64,000 bases of DNA from Cupriavidus taiwanensis. Lineage in GTDB: Bacteria > Pseudomonadota > Gammaproteobacteria > Burkholderiales > Burkholderiaceae. The translations under genes were made by a program, and so were the position numbers. Where the stretch lies: positions 1,701,583 through 1,765,582 of the forward strand of contig NZ_LT984803.1 in the NCBI RefSeq assembly GCF_900250115.1, read 5' to 3'. Below are positions 38,686-46,268 of this stretch, one piece after another. The notes under the pieces were generated by a model. The model had not been told where the DNA came from. It ran no database searches and saw only the letters and a program-made list of their open reading frames with translations. The stretch's first letter is position 1, and the number at the start of each line of letters is the position of its first letter.

Positions 38686-39234
38686 GTGGACCAGTATCTG
38701 GGGGAAATCCGGCTGTGCGCGTTCGACTTTGCGCCCAAGGGCTGGGCGCTGTGCAACGGCGCCCAGCTGTCCATCGCGCAGAACCAGGCGCTGTTCAGCC
38801 TGCTGGGCACGCAATACGGCGGCAACGGCACCACCAATTTCGCCTTGCCCGACCTGCGCGGCCGCACGCCGCTGCACCGCGATTCCGGCGGCATCGCGCA
38901 GGGCCAGATGGCCGGCGTCGAAACGGTCACGCTGACCACGGCGCAGGTGCCGGCCCACAGCCATCCGTTCAACGTTTCTTCCAGCCCGGCAACGGCGCTG
39001 AACGTCGGCGTGTCGCAAGACCGGGTGCTGGCGGCCAGCAACCTGTACAACGCCAGCGACCCATCGGTCTCCGGGCCCGGCCAGCCGTTGTACGGCACAC
39101 CCGACTCGCTCGCGCCACTGCTGGACGAGGCCTGCGGCAGCAGCGGCGGCGGGCAGCCGCACGACAACATGCAGCCGTCGCTGGTGCTGAACTACATCAT
39201 CTCGCTGGCCGGCATCTACCCGGGCCGGGGCTGA
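38686..39234 (+). CDS. Phage tail-collar (MdpB-like) protein 1
   Basis: 182 aa. The N-terminus DQYLGEIRLCAFDFAPKGWALCNG and the core LFSLLGTQYGGNGTTNFALPDLRGRTPLH are hallmarks of the tail-collar family known from microcystin-dependent protein MdpB. GTG 38686 was chosen because GAAGGA lies 5 nt before it and both paralogues begin in the same way; an ATG at 38680 overlaps that RBS. No signal peptide. It is the first of three tandem paralogues (9- and 13-bp gaps), not associated with phage tail genes. Function in bacteria is unknown. Confidence 0.88.
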   Translation: MDQYLGEIRLCAFDFAPKGWALCNGAQLSIAQNQALFSLLGTQYGGNGTTNFALPDLRGRTPLHRDSGGIAQGQMAGVETVTLTTAQVPAHSHPFNVSSSPATALNVGVSQDRVLAASNLYNASDPSVSGPGQPLYGTPDSLAPLLDEACGSSGGGQPHDNMQPSLVLNYIISLAGIYPGRG

Positions 39235-39243
39235 GGAGAGATC

Positions 39244-39780
39244 ATGGCGCAACCATTCGTGGGTGAGATCCGCATGTTTGCCGGCAACTTTGCGCCGGCG
39301 GGATGGCAATTCTGTGCTGGCCAGACGCTCAGCATTGCCCAGTACGAGATGCTGTTCTCGCTGCTGGGCACTATCTACGGCGGCGACGGCACCAGCACCT
39401 TCAGGCTGCCCGACCTGCGCGGCTGCCTGCCGCTGGCCCAGGGCACGGGGCCGGGACTGAGCGCGCGCACCATCGGCCAGGCCTTCGGCAGCCCGGACGT
39501 GACCCTGCTGCCGGGCCAGATCCCCGGGCACACCCATCCGCTCCAGGCGACCAACACCATGGCCTCGACGGTGATCCCGGGACCGGACGTGCTGCTCGGC
39601 ACCACGCCGTCGCCCAATGCGTTCTACGACGCCGGCACCGCCAACCCCCCCGGCAAGAACGCCTTTGCCTCCGGCACGCTCGGCATGAGCGGCGGCACCC
39701 AGCCGCACAGCAACCAGATGCCAACGCTGTCGCTGAACTACATCATCGCCACGGATGGACTCTATCCGTCGCAAGGCTGA
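39244..39780 (+). CDS. Phage tail-collar (MdpB-like) protein 2
   Basis: 178 aa, paralogue of the preceding gene. Starts MAQPFVGEIRMFAGNFAPAGW, with the core LFSLLGTIYGGDGTSTFRLPDLRGCLP and the C-terminal SLNYIIATDGLYPSQ. GAGGAG precedes the ATG, 9 bp after gene 1. The region between the collar core and the C-terminus (QATNTMASTVIPGPDVLLG) differs most among the three, which suggests that the variable part defines specificity or subunit contacts. Confidence 0.88.
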   Translation: MAQPFVGEIRMFAGNFAPAGWQFCAGQTLSIAQYEMLFSLLGTIYGGDGTSTFRLPDLRGCLPLAQGTGPGLSARTIGQAFGSPDVTLLPGQIPGHTHPLQATNTMASTVIPGPDVLLGTTPSPNAFYDAGTANPPGKNAFASGTLGMSGGTQPHSNQMPTLSLNYIIATDGLYPSQG

Positions 39781-39793
39781 ACACGGAGGCCAT

Positions 39794-40315
39794 ATGTCAG
39801 ACCAGTACCTGGGAGAAATCCGCATCTTCGGCTGCGCCTACCCGCCGGCGGGCTGGGCCGCCTGCGACGGGCAATTGATGGCGATCCAGCAGAATCCGGC
39901 GCTGTTCTCGCTGCTGGGCACCCAGTACGGCGGCAACGGCACCACCAACTTTGCCCTGCCCGACCTGCGCGGCCGCGCGGTGACCGGCCCGGTCGACCAG
40001 CAGCTGGGGAATCCGCAGGGCGATGCCACGGTCACCCTCACCGCGACGGAAATGCCCGCGCACAACCACGCGGCCTACGGCGACACCGCGCGCGCGGTCT
40101 CGACCGAAGCCAGCGCCAGGCTGCCCGCCCGCTTCATGGTGCCCAACAACCAGAGCTGCATCCCCGTCAGCGCGTCGCCGGCACCGGTCATGACCACGCT
40201 GTCGCCCCAGGCCGTGGGCGCGGCCGGCGCCAGCCAGCCGCACGAGAACATGCAGCCCTACACGGCGCTGATGTACTGCATCGCGCTGAGCGGGGAATAT
40301 CCGCCGCATCCGTAG
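39794..40315 (+). CDS. Phage tail-collar (MdpB-like) protein 3
   Basis: 173 aa, third paralogue. MSDQYLGEIRIFGCAYPPAGW, then LFSLLGTQYGGNGTTNFALPDLRGRAV; the C-terminal motif is YTALMYCIALSGEYP. GGAGG lies 6 nt before ATG 39794. The 13-bp gap to gene 2 and 7-bp gap to the GNAT gene indicate one operon. Gene 1 and gene 3 are closest to each other in the core block. Confidence 0.88.
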   Translation: MSDQYLGEIRIFGCAYPPAGWAACDGQLMAIQQNPALFSLLGTQYGGNGTTNFALPDLRGRAVTGPVDQQLGNPQGDATVTLTATEMPAHNHAAYGDTARAVSTEASARLPARFMVPNNQSCIPVSASPAPVMTTLSPQAVGAAGASQPHENMQPYTALMYCIALSGEYPPHP

Positions 40316-40322
40316 GCCGCCG

Positions 40323-40839
40323 ATGCCCGCCATCGACGTGCCGGGCATCGCGCTGCGGCCGGTCGCCGATTCCGACGAGACCTTCCTGGCATGCCTGTAC
40401 GCCTCGACCCGGGAGACGGAACTGCGCCGCACCGGCTGGAGCGAGGCGCAGCGCGCCGCCTTCCTCGCCATGCAGTTCAACGCCCAGCAACGCGCCTACC
40501 GGGCCTGCCCGGATGCCGAGTTCCTGCTGATGCTGCGTCATGGCGAGCCCATCGGGCGCCTCTACCTGCAGCACAACGCCGGCTCGCTGCACGTGATCGA
40601 CCTGTCCTTGCTGCCCGGACACCAGAACCGGGGGCATCGGCAGCGGCGTGCTGGCAGCGGTGCTGGCGCTGGCCGCGAATGCGGGCAAGACCGCAGACCT
40701 GCACGTGGAACGGCACAACCGCGCGCAGGCGCTGTACCGGCGGCTCGGATTCCGGACCGTGCAGGACCACGGGTTCTATCGACGGATGGTCTGGGACGGT
40801 GCCTGCCGGGCCGCCCATGATGACCCGGTGCAGGCCTGA
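40323..40839 (+). pseudogene. GNAT acetyltransferase, frameshifted
   Basis: Reads as GNAT in two frames. The first part (IALRPVADSDETFLACLYAS, then EPIGRLYLQHNAGSLHVIDLSLLPG) contains the N-terminal GNAT strands. The second part, in another frame (LAAVLALAANAGKTADLHVE, then NRAQALYRRLGFRTV), contains the acetyl-CoA-binding and C-terminal motifs. The break is at the G-run 40630-40634; removing one G restores RGIGSGVLAAVL, the P-loop-like acetyl-CoA site. It is the last gene of the tail-collar operon. Either the gene is dead or the base count is wrong. Confidence 0.85.
40630..40634. other. Frameshift point in GNAT gene
   Basis: GGGGG where GGGG would keep the frame from LLPGHQNRG into IGSGVLAAVL. 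Confidence 0.82.
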
Positions 40840-41090
40840 GTTAAACGCTGCCTACTGCCAGCCGCGCCGGCACCCGCCCTGCCCCCAGCCCTAATCCCGA
40901 TGAGTAATGGCGACCGCCATGGACGGATCCTATATTGCCCCAGCAGCATGCATGCGGCGCCGGGCGCCACGCGACAAGGCTGCCGGAGCGCAGGGCACAG
41001 AAGATCCTCAGCCGCCACCTTCGCTTCCGTCCCGCATGCCAAGCAACAAGGCGGCACATCGTTGCAGGGGTGAATGCGGTTCCCGTTGCT
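40840..41090. other. Gap between the GNAT remnant and LuxR remnant
   Basis: About 250 bp without a credible gene; probably includes the promoter of the 5' fragment that starts at 41125. Confidence 0.4.
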
Positions 41091-41792
41091 TCATGACCGA
41101 TTCAAGAATCCGAGGGGTAACACCATGAACGCTCCAACTGTCAGTGCATTCGATTTCCCGTCGCCCGGCGCCGTGCATGGCGTCAGCGTCGGAAAGGCCA
41201 GCCGCAGGCGTTCGGCCGGCCCCAGCCTGGCCACGGTGCGCTGCTGCGCCTGGCGGTAGCAGCGCAGCAAGTGCGGGCGCAGCGCCTGCAGGCGGTCGCG
41301 GTCGCCATCGCTGAACGGCGGACTGCCGCTGACGCGCAAGCTCACCACGGTGACCGCATAGCCCTCGTGCTGGAACACGATCGCCAGCAGCCGCCGCGCA
41401 TTCGACGGCAGCAAGGCTTCGCGCGCCATCGGCAGCGCCATGAACTCGTCATCGCTGAAGAAATCCGATTCGCGCAAGGCGCGTTCGCCATAGAACTGGG
41501 GCTGGTACTGCCAGAACGGATGGCGGTGCCGGTGCCTGGCAAAGGCCTGCATGCCACGCGCCCGCGCGGCGGGGTCGTCGTCAACCGAGGCCAGCGCGCG
41601 CAACGCCTGGCTGCGATGGTGGAATTCCGCATAACTGACGACGTCGCCATCGCTGAGCCTGGCCACGCTGGGGAACAGCACGTCCGGCAGCGCCAGCAGG
41701 TCGGGCTCGTGCTCGTACAGGGAGATCACTTCGTCCCGGAATGCCTGCAGCTTCTTGTCCTCGGACGTCAGGGCGGTCGGTGAGGGGCGCAT
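41091..41792 (-). pseudogene. LuxR-type regulator lacking its helix-turn-helix domain
   Basis: 233 aa as read from ATG 41792 (AAAGG 6 nt upstream). The protein matches the N-terminal part of a family of one-domain LuxR regulators up to SDGDRDRLQALRPHLLRCYRQAQ, then RLAFPTLTP. There the family continues with a PREAEV... DNA-binding domain. Instead the frame runs into unrelated residues (CTAPGDGKSNALTVG) and stops. The minus-strand sequence after LTP contains no LuxR HTH in any frame I can see. It is probably a deletion remnant or recombination junction. Confidence 0.65.
41125..41259 (+). pseudogene. Possible 5' fragment of a lost gene
   Basis: A strong RBS (GAGGGG) and ATG begin MNAPTVSAFDFPSPGAVH. 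After about 18 codons the frame enters the antisense of the LuxR-type remnant and ends. The N-terminus loosely resembles phage antirepressor N-termini, but the match is short. It looks like the start of another gene joined to the LuxR remnant. Confidence 0.35.
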
Positions 41793-41994
41793 ACTGGCCT
41801 TTCGCCTGCGGGGCACAAAGGTAACGACAAGAATGATGAAAATGCCAGACCGTGCGATTGTAGCGTGCCGCACGCGCAGGCGACATGCAGCGCTCGCACG
41901 CGTCCGCGCCCCGGCCACCCGCGTCGTCACCCGCGTCGAGTCGAGTGCGTCCCGAGCCGAAACTTTGCCCCCGGCCCCGCGTTCTAATTTTTAT

Positions 41995-42705
41995 ATGCTG
42001 CGCACTTTGTCCGCCACATTGTCTGGGAAGCGACACACCCTCCGGCACGCGCTCTGGTTCTCGCTGGCGCTCGGCACCGTGGCCGTGCTGGTGGTCGCGG
42101 TCGCGATGTCGCCTGCCTTCAAGGACCTGGTCGAACGGGTGGTCGACTGGGCACGCGAGGTCATGGCCCAGCACCCGGTGGCGGGGGCGCTGGTTTTCTT
42201 CGTGTTCTCGGCGGTTTCGGCAATGCTCGCCTTTGCCTCGAGCGTGGTGCTGGTGCCGGTGGCCACCGAAGTATGGGGCAAGCCGCTGACGGTGCTGCTG
42301 CTATGGGGCGGCTGGCTGCTGGGCGCGAGCGCGGCCTTCGGCATCGGCCGCCTGGCCGGTCCGCTGCTGGCCCGTACCGGCTACGCCGACAAGCTCGAGA
42401 AGTACCGGGGCTATGTGTCGAAGCGGATGAAGTTCTGGGCGGTGCTGCTGTTCTGCATCGCGGTGCCTTCGGAAATCCCCGGCTACCTGTTCGGCACCAT
42501 GCATTACCCCTTGCCGAAATTCCTCGCCGCCATGGCCATCGCCGAAGCCGGCTATGCCTTGGGCATCGTCGTCGCGGGAGCAAGCCTGGCCATCGACCGC
42601 CCACTGCACTTCGTGGTCGCCGTGGGTGTGCTCGCGGTGGTTGCGGTGGCAGCCGGCCTGGTGCTGCGTGCGCGCAAGCGCCGGTCGCGCCGCCTGCAGC
42701 GCTGA
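41995..42705 (+). CDS. VTT/DedA-like membrane protein
   Basis: 236 aa with five to six transmembrane segments. Membrane-embedded signatures are VFSAVSAMLAFASSVVLVP, GWLLGASAAFGIGRLAG and the re-entrant-type segment VLLFCIAVPSEIPGYLFGTMHY, typical of the VTT (SNARE-associated/TVP38) family. DedA/VTT proteins are inner-membrane lipid-carrier transporters or scramblases. An amphipathic basic C-terminus (LRARKRRSRRLQR) is cytoplasmic. ATG 41995 lies in an AT-rich leader; no clear SD is seen. Confidence 0.82.
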   Translation: MLRTLSATLSGKRHTLRHALWFSLALGTVAVLVVAVAMSPAFKDLVERVVDWAREVMAQHPVAGALVFFVFSAVSAMLAFASSVVLVPVATEVWGKPLTVLLLWGGWLLGASAAFGIGRLAGPLLARTGYADKLEKYRGYVSKRMKFWAVLLFCIAVPSEIPGYLFGTMHYPLPKFLAAMAIAEAGYALGIVVAGASLAIDRPLHFVVAVGVLAVVAVAAGLVLRARKRRSRRLQR

Positions 42706-42790
42706 GCGGACCGCTGCGCGGGACGCTGGCGCCACCGCAACCGCTTGACCGCCCAGGCATCCCACAGGTTTTGCCCGGTAGTCGGCTGAT

Positions 42791-42806
42791 ACAGGAAATA
42801 GCCTGT
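42791..42806. promoter_or_regulatory. hip operator O1
   Basis: ACAGGAAATAGCCTGT: half-sites ACAGG and CCTGT separated by 6 bp. First of three, with 27-bp spacing, upstream of hipB. Confidence 0.75.
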
Positions 42807-42817
42807 TTTCATGAATA

Positions 42818-42833
42818 ACAGGCCAAAGATTGT
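42818..42833. promoter_or_regulatory. hip operator O2, degenerate
   Basis: ACAGGCCAAAGATTGT keeps the left half and three of five bases of the right half. It is exactly 27 bp from O1 and O3 and overlaps the probable -10 region (TGTAAA at 42831). Confidence 0.6.
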
Positions 42834-42844
42834 AAATTCACGCA

Positions 42845-42860
42845 ACAGGCCATATCCTGT
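42845..42860. promoter_or_regulatory. hip operator O3
   Basis: ACAGGCCATATCCTGT, a perfect ACAGG-N6-CCTGT operator 37 bp before the hipB start. Confidence 0.75.
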
Positions 42861-42896
42861 ATCTGTCCGGCCGCGGGCCGGCTCCGGGACCGCGCC

Positions 42897-43223
42897 ATGC
42901 ACTACGCCATCAAGACCATCCAGCAGTTGCGTCCGATTCTGCAGGGCTTTCGCAAGTCACGCGGCATGACCCAGGCCGTGATGGCAGAGCACCTCGGGGT
43001 CACGCAGCAAACCTATGCCGAACTGGAAGCCAACCCCGCCGCAGTCAGCGTCGAACGCCTGCTGAGGGTGCTGCGCGTGCTCGGTGTCGAACTCGTGCTG
43101 TCGCAGGCGGAGGCCGGCGCCACCGCGCCGCCCGCGCCAGCCCGGCCCCCGGCCAAGACGCCGGCGAGCAAGACCGGCACGGATCGCGCCGCGACTGGCC
43201 GGCGCCCGCGCGAGGACTGGTGA
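42897..43223 (+). CDS. hipB: HipB-like antitoxin
   Basis: 108 aa. An XRE helix-turn-helix domain (about 10-65, FRKSRGMTQAVMAEHLGVTQ, then TYAELEANPAAVSVERLLRVL) is followed by a Pro/Ala/Lys-rich flexible tail (about 75-108). HipB dimers bind palindromic operators and sequester HipA. The coding region starts at the ATG after the three operators. The HipA start lies 2 bp past the stop, or overlaps it if a GTG at 43220 is used. The tail is longer and more basic than in E. coli HipB. Confidence 0.88.
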   Translation: MHYAIKTIQQLRPILQGFRKSRGMTQAVMAEHLGVTQQTYAELEANPAAVSVERLLRVLRVLGVELVLSQAEAGATAPPAPARPPAKTPASKTGTDRAATGRRPREDW

Positions 43224-43225
43224 CC

Positions 43226-44572
43226 ATGGCGCGCGCGCGGCAAGGCAACCGGCTGGACCTGTGGATGAACGGCATCCCGGTGGGCTATTGGGAAACCGGC
43301 GCCGGCGGTGACCGGCTGGTCTATCGCGAAGACTGGATCGCCGACCCGCAGGGACGGCCGCTGTCGCTGTCGCTGCCGTTCACACCGGGCAACCAGCCGC
43401 ATCGCGGCCCGGCGGTGGCCAACTATTTCGACAACCTGCTGCCCGACAGCGATGGCATCCGCCGCCGCATCGCGGCGCGCTATCGGGCCGGCGGCACCGA
43501 CGCCTTCGCGCTGCTGGCCACGGTGGGACGCGACTGCGTCGGCGCCATCCAGATGCTGCCTCCCGGCGCTGCGCCCGAGGCGCTGCAGACGGTCAGCGGC
43601 CGCGCGCTCAGCGAAGACGAGATCGCCACGCTGCTGCACGAAACCACGTCGGCGCCGGTGCTGGGCCAGCGCGAGCCCATCGACGACCTGCGCCTGTCGA
43701 TCGCCGGCGCGCAGGAAAAAACCGCGCTGCTGCGCTGGCGCGGACAATGGCAGCTGCCCCAGGGCAGCACGCCGACCACGCACATCTTCAAGCTGCCGCT
43801 CGGACTGGTGGGCAACATGCGCGCCGACATGCGCACCTCGGTGGAAAACGAATGGCTGTGCGCGCAGATCGTCGCGGCCTATGGCCTGCCGGTGGCGCGG
43901 TGCGAGATCGCCCGCTTTGCCGGCACCAAGGCGCTGGTGGTCGAGCGCTTCGACCGCAGGCCGTCGAGCCGCGGCACCTGGCTGCTGCGCCTGCCGCAGG
44001 AAGACATGTGCCAGGCCGCCGGCATCTCGGCCTTGCAGAAATACGAGTCCGATGGCGGACCCGGCATCCGGCAGATTGCCGAGATCCTGTCCGGCTCGCG
44101 CGCCGCGGCGAGCGACCGCCGGCATTTCTTCATGGCGCAGGTGGTGTTCTGGCTGCTGGCGGCAACCGACGGCCATGCCAAGAACTTCAGCATCAGCCAC
44201 CTGCCGGGCAGCGAGTACGAGGCGACGCCGCTGTACGATGTCCTGTCGGCGCACCCGGTGATCGGCCGCGGCCGCAACCAGCTGGCGCCGCAAAAAGCGC
44301 GGCTGGCGATGGCGCTCCATGGCCGGAACAGCCACTACGCCATCCATGAGATCCGCGCGCGCCACTGGTTTGCACAGGGACAACGCATCGGCTTCTCTCC
44401 CGCCGAGGTCGAGGCCATCCTGGACCACGTGAGCGGGCAGACCGCCCAGGTCATCGACAAGGTTGCGTCGGCATTGCCGGCTGACTTCCCGCTCGATGTG
44501 GCCGACGCGATCTTCGACGGCATGCGCCGGCATAACCGCAGGCTGGCGGCGCGCGCCGAGGCTGACCTGTGA
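43226..44572 (+). CDS. hipA: HipA-like serine/threonine kinase toxin
   Basis: 448 aa. The N-terminal HipA_N domain (DLWMNGIPVGYWE, then PLSLSLPFTPGNQPHRGP, then NYFDNLLPDS) is followed by the kinase core: the Gly-rich loop SIAGAQEKTALLR near residue 157 and the catalytic ATDGHAKNFSI near 315, then PLYDVLSAHPVIG. E. coli HipA phosphorylates glutamyl-tRNA synthetase and causes growth arrest and persistence; the same target is assumed here. ATG 43226 is preferred over GTG 43220 because GAGGA is 9 nt before the ATG and 3 nt before the GTG. All kinase motifs look intact. Three tRNA genes follow on the opposite strand. Confidence 0.92.
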   Translation: MARARQGNRLDLWMNGIPVGYWETGAGGDRLVYREDWIADPQGRPLSLSLPFTPGNQPHRGPAVANYFDNLLPDSDGIRRRIAARYRAGGTDAFALLATVGRDCVGAIQMLPPGAAPEALQTVSGRALSEDEIATLLHETTSAPVLGQREPIDDLRLSIAGAQEKTALLRWRGQWQLPQGSTPTTHIFKLPLGLVGNMRADMRTSVENEWLCAQIVAAYGLPVARCEIARFAGTKALVVERFDRRPSSRGTWLLRLPQEDMCQAAGISALQKYESDGGPGIRQIAEILSGSRAAASDRRHFFMAQVVFWLLAATDGHAKNFSISHLPGSEYEATPLYDVLSAHPVIGRGRNQLAPQKARLAMALHGRNSHYAIHEIRARHWFAQGQRIGFSPAEVEAILDHVSGQTAQVIDKVASALPADFPLDVADAIFDGMRRHNRRLAARAEADL

Positions 44573-44633
44573 ACGCGGGCGCAACGCCCGCGCAGGCATC
44601 GACCAGCCGGAAGGAAATAAAGCGGAAGAAAAG

Positions 44634-44708
44634 TGGTGCCCATGGGCAGGATCGAACTGCCGACCTCTCCCTTACCAAGGGAGTGCTCTGCCACTGAGCC
44701 ACATGGGC
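44634..44708 (-). tRNA. tRNA-Thr (GGT)
   Basis: 75 nt including an encoded CCA. The acceptor starts GCCCATG, the D-arm is GGCTCAGTGGCAGAGC and the anticodon loop CTTGGTAA gives anticodon GGT. The T-loop is GTTCGATCC. Confidence 0.97.
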
Positions 44709-44741
44709 GGGGGTTCCGGCGTGGAACCACGCCGAATCATC

Positions 44742-44817
44742 TGGAGCGGGAGACGAGTCTCGAACTCGCGACCTCAACCTTGGCAAGGTTGCGCTCTACC
44801 AACTGAGCTACTCCCGC
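44742..44817 (-). tRNA. tRNA-Gly (GCC)
   Basis: 76 nt with encoded CCA. The acceptor is GCGGGAG, anticodon loop CTTGCCAA gives GCC, T-loop GTTCGAGAC. Confidence 0.97.
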
Positions 44818-44821
44818 ATGC

Positions 44822-44897
44822 TGGCTCCCCGACCTGGGCTCGAACCAGGGACCTGCGGATTAACAGTCCGTCGCTCTACCGACTGAGCTATCAGGGA
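44822..44897 (-). tRNA. tRNA-Asn (GTT)
   Basis: 76 nt with encoded CCA. The acceptor TCCCTGA pairs with TCGGGGA (one U-G). The anticodon loop CTGTTAA gives GTT, T-loop GTTCGAGCC. It is 4 bp upstream of tRNA-Gly in transcription order. Confidence 0.97.
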
Positions 44898-45017
44898 ACA
44901 TATCGCCGTTCAGCGAAGCGCGAATTCTACAACATCATCGCGCAGAATTGAAAGCCCCGATTTGAAAGCCCCGCTTTGAAGTCCCTTGGGCAGTGCGTGC
45001 AGAGCCCGCGCCGGCCA

Positions 45018-46100
45018 TCACGCCGCGCTGCCCACGCCGCGCCCGGGTGCATGCCGGTCGACGTCGAGCACCGCCTGCGCAAACGCCGTCGGCGCTTCCT
45101 GCGGCGGATTGTGGCCCACCCCGCCGCTCAGGTTCCGGTGCTGGTACCAACCGGTGAACTTGCTGGCATAGGCGCTCGGCTTCGGGTGCGGCGCGCCGTT
45201 GGCATCGCCCTCGATGGTGATGGTGGGCACGCCGATGGCGGGCGCCATGGCAAGCCGCTGCTCGATCGCGTCGAACCTGGGCTCGCCGGCCGCCAGGCCC
45301 TGGCGCCAGCGGTAGTTGTGGATGGTGATGGCAACGTGGTCGGGATTGTCGAGCGCCGCGGCGCTGCGGGCGAAGGTGGCGTCGTCGAAGTTCCACTGCG
45401 GCGAGGCCAGCTTCCAGATCAGCCGGGCGAACTGGTGCGTGTACTGCTGATAGCCGGCGCGGCCGCGCTCGGTGGCGAAATAGAACTGGTACCACCACTG
45501 CAGCTCGGCCTCCGGCGCCAGCGGCTGCCGGCCGGCGGCCTGGCTGCCGATCAGGTAGCCGCTGACCGACACCAGCGCGCGCACGCGCTCGGGCCACAGC
45601 GCGGCCATGATGTCGGCGGTGCGCGCGCCCCAGTCGAAGCCCGCGACCACGGCATTCTTTATCTTGAGCGCGTCCATCAGCGCGATCATGTCGGCGGCGA
45701 GCGCCGAAGGCTGGCCGTTGCGCAGCGTGTCGGCCGACAGGAAGGTGGTCGAACCGTAGCCGCGCAGGTAAGGCACGATCACCCGATAGCCGCGCGCCGC
45801 CAGCAGCGGCGCCACGTCGGCAAAGCTGTGGATGTCATAGGGCCAGCCATGCAGCAACAAGGCGACCGGGCCGTCGGCCGGGCCCGCCTCCGCGTAGCCG
45901 ACGTTGAGCACGCCGGCATCGATCTGCCGGAGCGAAGCAAAACCGGTATGCGTGCCTGGCGCGATGGCGGGCAAGGCCTCCGCCCCGGACACCCGGGCCT
46001 GTGCGCGCGCCGCGCGCGGCAGTCCCAGCGAACCGGCCGCCAGCGTCACCGCGGCGACACCGAGAAAGCCCCGACGGGGCAGGTTGATGGCGTTCGACAT
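45018..46100 (-). CDS. Exported alpha/beta hydrolase (epoxide-hydrolase-like)
   Basis: 360 aa. A Tat signal peptide ([21 protein letters not shown], with the twin Arg of PRRGFL) ends near ARA. The alpha/beta hydrolase fold follows: HGWP oxyanion motif (LLLHGWPYDIHSFADV), nucleophile elbow GFDWGARTADIMAAL with Asp as nucleophile (as in epoxide hydrolases and haloalkane dehalogenases), and a C-terminal His in GVGHNPPQEAP. GGAGAAC 6 nt before ATG 46100 supports the start. A periplasmic enzyme on epoxide or halogenated substrates is inferred. Confidence 0.88.
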   Translation of the reverse strand: MSNAINLPRRGFLGVAAVTLAAGSLGLPRAARAQARVSGAEALPAIAPGTHTGFASLRQIDAGVLNVGYAEAGPADGPVALLLHGWPYDIHSFADVAPLLAARGYRVIVPYLRGYGSTTFLSADTLRNGQPSALAADMIALMDALKIKNAVVAGFDWGARTADIMAALWPERVRALVSVSGYLIGSQAAGRQPLAPEAELQWWYQFYFATERGRAGYQQYTHQFARLIWKLASPQWNFDDATFARSAAALDNPDHVAITIHNYRWRQGLAAGEPRFDAIEQRLAMAPAIGVPTITIEGDANGAPHPKPSAYASKFTGWYQHRNLSGGVGHNPPQEAPTAFAQAVLDVDRHAPGRGVGSAA

Positions 46101-46268
46101 GTTGTTCTCCTGTATGCGTGGTGTGAATCCGAACGCAAGTCTAGGAGGCGGGTGCAAGCGGCATGTGTCTGAAACCGGGCCCTGTGTATCGCCGTGTATC
46201 TGGATCCGCGGCGCCCGATACAGCGATACAAAATGGCGATGCAACCTGGCCCGTGCTGCGCCGCGGCG

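Noticed and set aside
38686-40315. Prophage remnant
   Set aside because: Three tail-collar genes alone, with no integrase, capsid, tail tube or lysis genes in the whole window.
44634-44897. Genomic island insertion at the tRNA cluster
   Set aside because: No integrase and no direct repeat of a tRNA 3' end seen on either side; hipBA lies beside the tRNAs but without attachment-site evidence.
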